From NCBI RefSeq assembly GCF_014697105.1, contig NZ_JACJRF010000015.1, forward strand, positions 1-64,000: a stretch of 64,000 bases of DNA, in the 5' to 3' direction. Source of the stretch: Anabaena subtropica FACHB-260. GTDB taxonomy: Bacteria; Cyanobacteriota; Cyanobacteriia; Cyanobacteriales; Nostocaceae. This document shows, piece by piece, positions 25,701 to 34,800 of the stretch. Each line of letters opens with the position of its first letter. The first letter of the stretch is position 1. A program made the position numbers and the translations under genes. Under the pieces are notes generated by a model. That model saw nothing but the letters and a program-made list of their open reading frames with translations. It was not told the origin of the DNA and ran no database searches.

Positions 25701-28133
25701 CCACCAGCCGAGACAAAGAAAGGTCTGAGTGTCACCTTACGGGGTATCAACTACAGATCGGAAAAAACCAAAAAGGCGTGGGAGGACGCAATGAACGATG
25801 GGTTCAAAGTATCCCTACCCTCTGCACCTGTTACCCCCGCAATTTCTGAACCTGTAGCAGCAGTCAAAGAAAATAACGGTAACGGTAACGGACATGGCAA
25901 AATCACCCAACTACCCAAAATATTAGATAACTCTACTAGTCTCATAGCTCACCGACCTGAAATGAATGTGGCGATCGCTTCACCCAAACTAGTCGAAGAA
26001 AAGAAGATGCAAACACCAGAAAAACTGGACAACTACAAGCGCGTGCTAGAAAGCTTAGAGTACCTGACAACTCAGTTTCAAAAAAATCAAACTGAGAACC
26101 TGCAAGTTCATGGTACTTACCTCAACCATCAGATGGAATACACCAAAGCGTTCTTCCAACTGATGCAGCAACAAAACACCTTGTTTGCAAACGCCAAATC
26201 TTCCCAAGAAGCAGCCCAGCTTAAACTAGTGGTGATGGAAAGCCTAGAGCGTAGCATGGTGCAGTTTCACTCCCAACAAGGCGAAACCCTCCGCATCCAT
26301 GAAAAATACCTCCAGGAACAGGTAGCTTATGCAAGAAACTTTTTTGAACTAATTCAACAACAATATTCTTTGGTGTTGTCTGGTGGAGTGAATACGCCAG
26401 TGACTGAAACACCAGTCCCAGAAGTTTCCGCCTTCACCATCGAAACACCCGTAATTGCTGCACCCGTCACTTCCACCCCTGAGCCTGTAGTCAAAAAAGA
26501 CATCAGCATAGTTGATGCACCTGCACCGACAGCTTGGCAAATTCAGTCTGAACCTGTAGTTACTGCACCTGCTCCTGTTATTCCCACAACACCTGCGCCT
26601 GCTGCTGTCATTCCCACAATTGAACCTGTAGCTACCGCACCAGCACCCGTCATCCCCACAAGTGAACCAGTCGTTACAGCACCAATAGTCGCAAAAATTG
26701 CTGAATCCGCACCAGCACCAGCCATTAATATTGCTGACTTGGATAAAAACCTCCTAGCAATTATCAGCGATAAGACTGGCTACCCAGTGGAAATGCTGGA
26801 AATGGAAATGGACATGGAGGCAGATTTAGGGATTGACTCCATCAAACGGGTAGAAATCTTAGGCGGATTACAAGAAGTGTACCCCGACCTACCCAAGCCC
26901 AACTTAGAAGAACTGGCAGAAAAACGCACCATCGGGCAAATTGTCGAGTATCTGCAAGCTCAAGTTGCGATTAGCCAGACGGTAGAGGTAGCGATTCAAC
27001 AAGCGCAACAAGTAACCGAGACACCAGCGCCAGTAGTCACTGCAAGTATACCTACACCAGCACCAGTAGTTGCACCTGAGCCAGTCGCCATCCCCGCAAC
27101 ACCAGAACCGGAAGCTGTCGCAGACACCACCGACTACGCAGACTTAGCGCAAACCTTACTCAACATCACTAGCGATAAGACTGGCTACCCAGTGGAAATG
27201 CTAGAACTCGATATGGACATGGAGGCAGATTTGGGGATTGACTCCATCAAACGGGTAGAAATCCTGGGAGCAATGCAAGAGACATACCCCAACCTACCCA
27301 AGCCCAACATCGAGGAACTAGGCGACCTCCGTACCATCCGGCAAATTGTTGACTACCTCCAGAAGCTGGTGGGAGGTGAAAAAAAAAAGTCTCAGTCTGA
27401 GTGCAACTGGCAGCCAGTCCAAATAATCGGCAACGTCCAACGCCGTCCAGCCAAACTCAAATACCTACCAACACCAGATAGCTTAGACTTTTCGTTACCA
27501 GAGGGACACATCTGTTTAATCACCGATGATGGTTCCCTCACCACCTCCCAAGTAGTGCAATCCCTAACAGAGCGTGGTTGGAAACTCGTAGTCTTAAGCT
27601 TCCCCTCATCCATCGTTCCCCAACAATCAGTCTTACCCGCCAGCGTCCACCGCGTCGCCCTCGCAGATATGAGTGAAGAATTACTACAACACAAATTATC
27701 TGCGATCGCCACCAACTACGGCACAATTGGCGCTTTCATCCACCTCCACCCAGCATTCTCCAATCAAGGGCTTTACTTACCACAAGAGAAAGCGATTGTC
27801 AAGCAAATATTTTTCATCGCCAAGTACCTGAAAAAATCCCTCACCGAAGCCGGACGCTATGAGCGTAGTTGCTTCCTCACCGTCACCCGCCTAGATGGAG
27901 CCTTTGGATTAGAGCATAACACCAATTTTGGGGCGATCGCTGGCGGATTATTCGGACTAGTGAAAACCCTAAGATGGGAATGGCCTAACGTATTTACCAG
28001 AGGAATCGACCTCAGCCCCACCATCAACCCCCAAAAATCAGCGCAACACATCCTTAACGAACTACACGACTCCAACCTCTATATCCCTGAAGTCGCTTAC
28101 AACTCCCAAGGACGCTTCACCCTCATCAGCTAA
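22797..28133 (+). CDS. hglE: Heterocyst glycolipid synthase HglE (KS-AT-ACP-ACP-partial KR)
   Basis: A 1778-aa type I polyketide/PUFA-like synthase subunit (PfaA-like) that builds the heterocyst glycolipid chain. Domains: ketosynthase about 50-510 (active Cys253 in VDAACASSF, then EAHGTGT and SQIGHTKAAAG), acyltransferase about 620-940 (GHSFGE, Ser725), a linker with two similar helical segments and Pro/Ala-rich repeats, two ACPs (LGIDSIKRVEIL, Ser1348 and Ser1483), and a C-terminal ketoreductase structural half from ~1535. The catalytic ketoreductase half is in the next gene. The ATG at 22797 has no ribosome site; an in-frame ATG at 22893 has GAGG 8 nt upstream and is a serious alternative start. 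Confidence 0.93.
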   Translation: MSANPIDSALAELETQINNCEKVLLRCIEEKKMKSEKPMSINKINRQLQHNPIAIIGMASLLPEARNLREYWQNIVNKIDCITDVPSTHWSVEDYYDPNPRTPEDKTYCKRGGFIPEVDFNPMEFGIPPSILEVTDVSQLLSLVVAKEAMEDAGYGDAREFNRDLVGVILGVAMAKQLGMPLSARLEYPIWEKVLKNSGLSDEDTKKIVDKIKSAYVKWDENAFPGMLANVVAGRIANRLNFGGMNCVVDAACASSFGALKMAISELVEHRADMMLTGGVDTDNTIMAYISFSKTPAVSPSDNVKPFDAKSDGMMLGEGICMMVLKRLEDAERDGDRIYAVIKGIGTSSDGRYKSIYAPRKEGQVNALRRAYEDAGFSPATVGLMEAHGTGTMAGDPTEFGSLRDYFSEHDNKKQHIALGSVKSQIGHTKAAAGAASLIKTALALHHKVLPATINITEPNPKLNITESAFYLNTETRPWIRPEGEAPRRAGVSSFGFGGTNYHVVLEEYEAEQNRPYRLHNSANEILLFAANPAELLKQCEEVLGKLQSDGGNQHYSQLVQDCQSVQIPQNAARVGFVAENLQEACKFMQTSIDWLKHKAGAANWEHPQGIYYRASGMELNGKVVSLFSGQGSQYLEMGRELVMNFPTLRRLFGYMDGLLLQDNLRPLSEIVFPNPVFDEAQKNAQVSALQRTEYAQPAIGAFSAGLYSILKQAGFKSDFVAGHSFGEITALWAAGVLSDADYMYLVKARGQAMAAPEDPDHDAGTMLAVKEDLSKIEPILKQFPQVSIANYNSPTQIVLAGPTAEIAKVRQALQAQGYAAVPLPVSAAFHTSLIAFAQKSFAIATKSVQFHEPKIPVFTNVTGKPYPKDPQAIQKILETHLANSVLFKQEIENIYAAGGHCFVEFGPKRILTNLVKDILGDRPHITVSLNPSTQKNSDRSLREAAVQMRVIGMQLQNLDPYQAPPALPPAETKKGLSVTLRGINYRSEKTKKAWEDAMNDGFKVSLPSAPVTPAISEPVAAVKENNGNGNGHGKITQLPKILDNSTSLIAHRPEMNVAIASPKLVEEKKMQTPEKLDNYKRVLESLEYLTTQFQKNQTENLQVHGTYLNHQMEYTKAFFQLMQQQNTLFANAKSSQEAAQLKLVVMESLERSMVQFHSQQGETLRIHEKYLQEQVAYARNFFELIQQQYSLVLSGGVNTPVTETPVPEVSAFTIETPVIAAPVTSTPEPVVKKDISIVDAPAPTAWQIQSEPVVTAPAPVIPTTPAPAAVIPTIEPVATAPAPVIPTSEPVVTAPIVAKIAESAPAPAINIADLDKNLLAIISDKTGYPVEMLEMEMDMEADLGIDSIKRVEILGGLQEVYPDLPKPNLEELAEKRTIGQIVEYLQAQVAISQTVEVAIQQAQQVTETPAPVVTASIPTPAPVVAPEPVAIPATPEPEAVADTTDYADLAQTLLNITSDKTGYPVEMLELDMDMEADLGIDSIKRVEILGAMQETYPNLPKPNIEELGDLRTIRQIVDYLQKLVGGEKKKSQSECNWQPVQIIGNVQRRPAKLKYLPTPDSLDFSLPEGHICLITDDGSLTTSQVVQSLTERGWKLVVLSFPSSIVPQQSVLPASVHRVALADMSEELLQHKLSAIATNYGTIGAFIHLHPAFSNQGLYLPQEKAIVKQIFFIAKYLKKSLTEAGRYERSCFLTVTRLDGAFGLEHNTNFGAIAGGLFGLVKTLRWEWPNVFTRGIDLSPTINPQKSAQHILNELHDSNLYIPEVAYNSQGRFTLIS

Positions 28134-28165
28134 CCACTCCGCGTAACTTTGCGCTTACCTTTGCG

Positions 28166-28199
28166 TTCCTCTGCGTTATTTCTCCCCCACGCAGAGGAA
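28166..28199. other. Perfect hairpin in the hglE-KR/DH gene gap
   Basis: TTCCTCTGCGT (28166-28176) and ACGCAGAGGAA (28189-28199) form an 11-bp perfect stem with a 12-nt loop. The stem lies in the 95-nt gap between the two halves of the ketoreductase. There is no T-run, so termination is unlikely. An RNA processing or stability role is possible. The segment TTTGCG..TCTGCGTT also resembles a dispersed repeat seen near 30003-30020 and 30060-30069. Confidence 0.6.
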
Positions 28200-28228
28200 T
28201 AAACAAAATACTTTTACAACTCAAGTAT

Positions 28229-29950
28229 ATGACTACACTCACCCAAGTTCGCCCCGCATCAGTTTTTATTGTCAGTGGTGGTGCAAAAGGAATCACAGCT
28301 CAGTGCGTCATTGAACTAGCCCAACACCAACCTTGTAAATTTATTCTCCTTGGTCGCTCAGAAGTCATCGAAAACGAGCCAGATTTTGCTCGTGATTGTC
28401 TTGAGGAGCCAGTTTTAAAAAAAGCGATTATGCAGCACCTACTGACTCAAGGTGAAAAGCCCACACCCATGAGCGTACAGAAGGTTTATCACACAATTGT
28501 TTCCAGCCGAGAAATCAAAGCCACCTTACAGGTGATCGCTGCCACAGGTGCAACAGCAGAGTATATTAATGTTGACGTGACTAATGTCGCGGAGTTACAG
28601 CAAAAGTTAGCATCTGTCGGCAAGATTACAGGTATTATCCACGGCGCGGGTAATTTAGCCGATAAATTGATTGAGAAGAAGACAGACCAGGACTTTGAAA
28701 AAGTTTACACTGCAAAGGTGCAAGGTTTAGAAAACCTGTTGGCTTGTGTTGACCCCAAACAACTAGAGCATTTAGTATTGTTTTCCTCCGTCGCCGGATT
28801 TTATGGGAATATGGGGCAATCGGATTATGCGATCGCTAATGAAATCCTCAATAAATCTGCCCATCTAATCAAACAAAACAATCCCCAGTGTCACGTTGTC
28901 GCCATCAACTGGGGCGGTTGGGATAGTGGAATGGTGACACCAGAACTAAAAAAAGCCTTTGCTGAACGGGGAATTGATATTATCCCTGTGGATGTTGGCA
29001 CAAAAATGTTAGTTAACGAACTCCATCCCAGTCACCGTGATTCCACTCAAGTAGTCATCGGTAGCCCCATCATCCCCCCACCAGGAAACCTAGACCCCCA
29101 ACTACGCAGCTATCGCATCCGTCGCCGCATGACAGTAGAGGCGAACCCCTTCTTACAAGACCATGTAATTGCAGGTATTCCCGTATTACCTGCTACCTGT
29201 GCCATGTCTTGGATGATTAATGCTTGCGAAGAATTGTACCCAGGTTATAAGTATTTCCGTTGTCAAGAATTTAAAGTTTTGAAGGGAATCACCTTCAATC
29301 AAAATGTTCCTAAAGAACATATTTTAGAAATACAAGAAATTGCTAAACATGGTTCTGAATCTATCGAATTTCAGACCAAAATACTCAGCAAAACACCAGA
29401 AGGTAAAACCCATTATCACTTCAGCGCCCACATTACCATCGTCCACAAATCCCCAGAAGCACCATTTTATGAATCCCTAAATCTCACAGAAGATAACATC
29501 ATTACCACCAGAGGTAAAGATTTTTATCGTAATGGAGATTCATCCTTATTTCACGGCCCATCTTTTCAAGAAATTACCAGAGTTTTAAACATTAATTCCG
29601 AAAAAATTACCGTTGAATGTTTGTGGAAAACAATCTCAGATGAAGCCCAAGGACAGTTTCCTGTCAGATGGCACAATCCCTACTCCACTGATATCAGTAC
29701 CCAACCCTTATGGCTGTGGTTGAGTCATTTACATCAAGAAGTATGCCTACCCGGACAATTAACTCACTCAGAGCAGTTTCGCGCCATACCTTGCGATGAA
29801 CCATTCTACGTTTCTTGCGAAGTTATCAGTAAAACAGCCACAGGCACAAATGCCAACATCATCTTACACGACAGCGAAGGAAAACTATTTTCCCGCATCT
29901 TAGGCGCAAAAGCCATCATTGCACCGATGAATTTACATAAACCAAAGTAA
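28229..29950 (+). CDS. Hgl synthase subunit: catalytic ketoreductase + dehydratase (hglF/hglG-type)
   Basis: A 573-aa protein. Residues about 10-270 are a catalytic ketoreductase half: Rossmann VFIVSGGAKGITAQCVIELA, then HLVLFSSVAGFYGNMGQSDY with the Ser and Tyr of the catalytic set and YAIAN. Residues about 300-560 are a hot-dog dehydratase like those of PUFA synthases, with H-x3-G-x4-P in DHVIAGIPVLPAT and FHGPSFQE further on. It reduces and dehydrates the beta-keto intermediate, working with HglE, whose C-terminus carries the other ketoreductase half. Naming of this gene differs in my memory (hglF or hglG), so no symbol is given. ATG start; weak ribosome site. Confidence 0.88.
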   Translation: MTTLTQVRPASVFIVSGGAKGITAQCVIELAQHQPCKFILLGRSEVIENEPDFARDCLEEPVLKKAIMQHLLTQGEKPTPMSVQKVYHTIVSSREIKATLQVIAATGATAEYINVDVTNVAELQQKLASVGKITGIIHGAGNLADKLIEKKTDQDFEKVYTAKVQGLENLLACVDPKQLEHLVLFSSVAGFYGNMGQSDYAIANEILNKSAHLIKQNNPQCHVVAINWGGWDSGMVTPELKKAFAERGIDIIPVDVGTKMLVNELHPSHRDSTQVVIGSPIIPPPGNLDPQLRSYRIRRRMTVEANPFLQDHVIAGIPVLPATCAMSWMINACEELYPGYKYFRCQEFKVLKGITFNQNVPKEHILEIQEIAKHGSESIEFQTKILSKTPEGKTHYHFSAHITIVHKSPEAPFYESLNLTEDNIITTRGKDFYRNGDSSLFHGPSFQEITRVLNINSEKITVECLWKTISDEAQGQFPVRWHNPYSTDISTQPLWLWLSHLHQEVCLPGQLTHSEQFRAIPCDEPFYVSCEVISKTATGTNANIILHDSEGKLFSRILGAKAIIAPMNLHKPK

Positions 29951-30353
29951 GAAATAAGGGAGATATAGCGTTTCCTAATCTACTGAAGTACTAGGTAAAA
30001 TCTCTGCGCTTCTCTGCGTTTTCCAGCCTGCGGCAAGCCGAAAAAGCGTCTACAGCGCCCCTCTGCGTTCAAGAAGAATAAATCTGTACCTCACTTGCTT
30101 AGGAATTGCTATAAGGGCAATGATGTATATTACTCTAGTCCTAAACTCTCCCAAGTCTCGACTCCTGTGAGTAAGACAAATCTGAAAACAAAACCCTCAA
30201 AACATCCTAAATAGTTTAGGATTGCTATAGTAGGCCGATATTAATCAGCCTCATATCTTTGCTTGTCTGCGACTTAGTGAATCCTGTCCAGTTTGGGGAA
30301 TAGCGTAAATCTAATAGTTCGTAATTCGTTATACCCTAACGAGGAAATTAGTA
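29951..30353. other. 403-bp gap inside the hgl gene series
   Basis: No coding sequence is seen. Contents: GC-rich CTCTGCG-type repeat pieces (30000-30070) and a perfect 8-bp hairpin ATCCTAAA-TAG-TTTAGGAT (30204-30222). Two near-copies of TTAGGAATTGCTATA / TTAGGATTGCTATA lie at about 30101 and 30216. The gap is far longer than the others in the series and could hold an internal promoter for hglD onward, or the remnant of a gene that occupies this place in PCC 7120. Confidence 0.5.
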
Positions 30354-31712
30354 GTGGAAAAAATCGCCATCATTGGCTTATCATGCCTCTTTCCTGATGC
30401 TAACAATCCTGAGCAATTTTGGCAGAATATTAATGATCAGAAAGATTCGACATCATCTGTAACTGTTGAAGAAATGGGCGTAGATCCCACAATATTTTAC
30501 GACCCGGTAAAAGGCAAGCCGGAAAAAATTTATTTCCTCAAAGGTGGATTTATTCGCAATTTTCAATTTGATGCTAGTGAATACAATCTGCCAGCAGAAT
30601 ATGTGGAAAGCTTAGATAATAGCTTCAAATGGTCGCTATATGCGGCTAAACAAGCAATTTTACATAGTGGTTATTGGGGAAATAAAGAAGTTCTCTCTAA
30701 ATGTGGAGTAATTTTAGGGACTCTTTCTTTACCAACAAGGTTATCTAATCAATTAATTGCACCAATTTATCGTCAAACCATTGAACCTGCTGTTGCAGAA
30801 CTTTTACAAAATCCAGATTTCCATCTAGCTGCTTTACCCACAGCAACTAAACCAGCTACACATAATGCCATGATATCTGGCTTACCAGCCGCGTTAGTTG
30901 CTAAGGCTTTCTCTCTATCAGCTAATCATTTCTGTATTGATGCTGCTTGTTCTTCAGCTTTTTACGCGATTAAATTAGCATCTCATTACCTGTGGACGGG
31001 TAAAGCTGATGTGATGTTAGCTGGTGCTATCAGTTGCACAGACCCTTTGTTCTTGCGGATGTTTTTCTCTGGTCTGCAAGCCTATCCAGAAAATGGAATT
31101 AGCTCGCCTTTAGATAAATCATCAAGAGGTTTGGTGACATCCGAAGGCATTGGAATGGTAATGCTGAAACGGTATAGTGATGCTGTCAGAGATGGCGATA
31201 AAATCCTGGCTACAGTATGTGGTAATGGTCTTTCTAATGATGGCAAAGGAAAGCATTTACTTAGCCCTAGTACGAAGGGACAAGTATTAGCTTTTGAACG
31301 TGCTTATCAAGAAGCCCAACTGAGTCCCCAAGCTATTGATTATTTGGAGTGTCACGCCACTGGTACTCTATTGGGCGATACCACAGAATTTAACTCGATA
31401 GAAACCTTTTTTGGAAAACACCAAACATCACCATTAGTAGGTTCAGCTAAAGCTAATGTGGGTCATTTATTAGTAGCTGCCGGTATGGTGAGTTTGACGA
31501 AGGCAATTTACGGCATGAATCATAATCAGATTGCACCAACTATTAATGTAAATGACCCTATAGGTTCGGCAAATAATGTGATTTCTGCCAAGAATATTGT
31601 CCGTACTCCCACATCATGGCCTCACAATACTGGAACTAAATATGTGGCTTTGAGTGCTTTTGGTTTTGGTGGAACCAATTCCCATCTGATTCTAGAAAAA
31701 GAAGGTTTGTAG
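30354..31712 (+). CDS. hglD: HglD: stand-alone ketosynthase
   Basis: A 452-aa beta-ketoacyl synthase. The full Cys-His-His set is present: C199 in CIDAACSSAF, His in LECHATGTLLGD (about 329-338) and His in KANVGHLLVAAGM (about 369-381). The C-terminal signature FGFGGTNSHLIL is intact. It is therefore a catalytically competent condensing domain, resembling the KS of PfaC. Translation begins at GTG (30354) with GAGGA about 10 nt upstream. It lies 86 nt before hglC, and its stop codon overlaps the first arm of palindrome B2. Together with the cysteine-less KS of HglC it may form a KS/chain-length-factor pair. Confidence 0.92.
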   Translation: MEKIAIIGLSCLFPDANNPEQFWQNINDQKDSTSSVTVEEMGVDPTIFYDPVKGKPEKIYFLKGGFIRNFQFDASEYNLPAEYVESLDNSFKWSLYAAKQAILHSGYWGNKEVLSKCGVILGTLSLPTRLSNQLIAPIYRQTIEPAVAELLQNPDFHLAALPTATKPATHNAMISGLPAALVAKAFSLSANHFCIDAACSSAFYAIKLASHYLWTGKADVMLAGAISCTDPLFLRMFFSGLQAYPENGISSPLDKSSRGLVTSEGIGMVMLKRYSDAVRDGDKILATVCGNGLSNDGKGKHLLSPSTKGQVLAFERAYQEAQLSPQAIDYLECHATGTLLGDTTEFNSIETFFGKHQTSPLVGSAKANVGHLLVAAGMVSLTKAIYGMNHNQIAPTINVNDPIGSANNVISAKNIVRTPTSWPHNTGTKYVALSAFGFGGTNSHLILEKEGL

Positions 31713-31761
31713 TCAGCACTAAAGTGCTTTATCAATAAGGGCTAAAGCCCTTACTACAAAC
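31705..31761. repeat. Palindromic repeat family B, copy 2 (hglD-hglC junction)
   Basis: Outer arms GTTTGTAGT and ACTACAAAC plus two inner palindromes (AGCACTAAAGTGCT and GGGCTAAAGCCC) give a 57-nt element able to fold as a large stem with two sub-hairpins. It begins 3 nt before the hglD stop codon and ends 38 nt before the HglC start. Confidence 0.8.
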
Positions 31762-31801
31762 TTGTGGATTTATGTAACCTTGACAGGGTAATAGTAAAGT
31801 G

Positions 31802-34800
31802 ATGTTTGAAACAGAAAATAACAACACTGCCAAAATCGCTATTGTAGGTATGGATGCCTTCTTTGGTGAGTGCAATAGCTTAGATGCGTTTGAGCGCAGT
31901 ATTTATGACGGTAAGCAGCATTTCATTTCCCTACCGCTAAAGAGATGGCATGGCATTGATGAGCAGAAAGACTTGTTGTCAGAGTATGGTTTAGCTGACG
32001 GGAAAGCGCCTGTAGGTGCTTACATCAAAGAATTTGATGTTGATGCTCTCGCTTATAAGATTCCTCCCAACGAAGTTGAAAAATTAAATCCTCAACAATT
32101 GCTACTGTTGACAGTAGCCGATCGCGCCCTCAAAGATGCGAAGATTTCAGAAGGGGGCAATGTAGCCGTAATTATTGGGGCTGAAACAGAGTTATCTATA
32201 CACCAGCTACAACAACGCTGGGATGCTTCTTGGCAAGTTAAGGATGGTTTGAACGCAGCAGAAATTACCCTACCACCAGAACAAGTTACTCAACTGGAAA
32301 CCATCGTTAAAGACAGTATTCACCATCAAGTAGAGATTGGTGAGTATTTGAGCTGCATCACCAACATCATGGCTAATCGAATTTCCTCTTTATGGAATTT
32401 CACTGGCCCTTCTTTCACGGTAATGGCGGCAGAAAGTTCTGCTTTCAAGGCGCTAGAAGTGGCACAAATGCTGCTGATGACTGGAGAAGTGGATGCAGTG
32501 GTTGTTGGTGCGGTGGACTTGGCTGGTGGGGTAGAAAATGTCTTATTACGCAGTCAATCTGCGAAGATTAATACAGGCACCAATACCTTGAGCTATGACC
32601 AAAAAGCCAACGGTTGGACACCTGGAGAGGGTGCGGGTGTAGTTGTTCTCAAGCGTCATCAACAGGCAATTGAAAATGGCGATCGCATTTATGCTGTAAT
32701 TGATGCTATTAGTATTGGACAATCCCACACAAATGTAGACGGAACAAGCATTAGCCAAGGCTGTCAGCAAGCTTTACAGATGGCTGGTGTCCAACCTGAG
32801 CAGGTGAAGTATGTAGAAGTTTGCGCCAGTGGGATTCCCCAGGAAGATGAGGCGGAAATCGCTGGTTTAGTCCAAGCTTATCCGTCGGTAGGTGATGGGC
32901 TGCACTGTGCAATTGGCAGTGTGAAAGCGAACATTGGTCATACTTTTGTGGCTTCGGGAATTGCCAGCTTAATTAAAACCGCCCTGTGTTTGTATTACAG
33001 ATACATCCCCTCTACACCTAATTGGTCTGGTGTGAAGACTCCCCAAGCCTTTGAGGGTAGCCCTTTCTATGTAGCTACAGAATCTAGACCTTGGTTCCTC
33101 AGCAAGAACGCCTCACGACGGATTGCGGCGATTAATGGGATAGGGTGTGATGGTAGTTATGCCCATGTCATCTTGTCGGAAGAAACCAGTGAGCAAGAGC
33201 GTCCGAATAAATATTTGGAACAGATGCCTTTTTATCTGTTCCCTGTAACGGCTGATGACCGTACCAGCCTTGTAGAGGCTTTGGATAAGCTACAAAAGTG
33301 TATTGCTGAAAGTGCTGCTTTATCTAATAGTGCCAGTCAAGCCTTCAACACCTTTGAACAGCAATCCCAAGCACCTTACGCCATCTCAATTGCTGGGCGG
33401 AATAAGAAAGAACTCCTCAGAGAAATTGAATCGGCTCGTAAAGGTATTAATGCGGCGTTTGACAAAGGTACAGATTGGCAAACACCTGTAGGTAGTTACT
33501 TTACAGCCAACCCACTGGGTAAAAAAGGTGAAGTCGCTTACGTCTATCCGGCGGCGGTAAATTCTTATGTGGGTATTGGGCGTAATCTTTTCCGTCTCTT
33601 TCCCAAACTCCACGACAACCCCTTTGTACAGAGTATTTACAAACGGGCTGCTGATGTCGAGAGGCTGGTATTTCCTAGAAGCTTGAATAAGTTAACCACC
33701 AGACAGTTAGAACAGCTAGAGAAGAAATTACTCAATGATTCTCTGGCGATGTTTGAAGCGGAAATGTTCTGCACCAAATTGCTCACAACCATTATTCGGG
33801 ATGATTTTCAAGTCCGTCCGAAATATGTGTTTGGCTATAGTTTGGGTGAAACCAGCATGATGGTTGCTCAAGGGGTGTGGAGCAATTTTTATGAGGGTAG
33901 TAATTCTTTCAACTCCTCGGCGTTGTTTGGTGATAGGTTATCTGGGCCGAAAAACGCAGTGCGTGAGTATTGGGGATTACCAAAAGCTGCCACAGCTTCA
34001 GGTGATAATTTGTGGGGTAATTATGTGCTGATGGCTAGTCCTGTACAAGTGCGGGATGCTATTAGAAATGAAACACGGGTTTATCTGACACAAATTAATA
34101 CACCAGAAGAAGTATTAATTGCAGGTGAGCCTGCGGCTTGTCAAAGGGTGATCAAAACTATAGGCTGTAATGCTTTTCCGGCTCCATTCGATCATGTGAT
34201 TCATTGTCAAACCATGCGATCGGAGTTTGATGAACTAGTAAAATTAAATACTTTACCGAGTCAGGATATTTCCGGCATTGTATTTTATTCTGCTGCCCAA
34301 TATCAAACTATCACCTTGGAGAGGGAAAATATTGCCCGTAGTATCGCCACAGGGCTATCTCAAGAATTAGATTTCCCCAAACTAGTTAACCGCATCTACG
34401 ACGACGGGGCAAAAATCTTCGTAGAAGCTGGTGCTGGTAGTGTTTGCTCGCGCTGGCTTGATAAAATCCTCGAAGATAAAGAACACATTACCATATCGCT
34501 GAACCGTCGGGGTTTAGATGACCATACTTCTTTTATCAAAGCCTTAGCTAAACTCGTCAGCCATCGAGTAGCTGTGAATTTATCGCCACTATATAGTCCA
34601 GTTACAGAAATTAGTCAGCTAAATAAAGTCATGCTGCGGACTGTAACTTTAGGTGGTGATGCAATTACAGGTAAAATCCTCAGTGCAGAAAACCGTCAGC
34701 TATTTCAAGAAATTGCCGAGAAATTCAAACAAGAAAGCGCCCAGAGACAACAGCAACACGATATTTTAGGCATAACTTCACTGAAGTTACCACAGGCATT

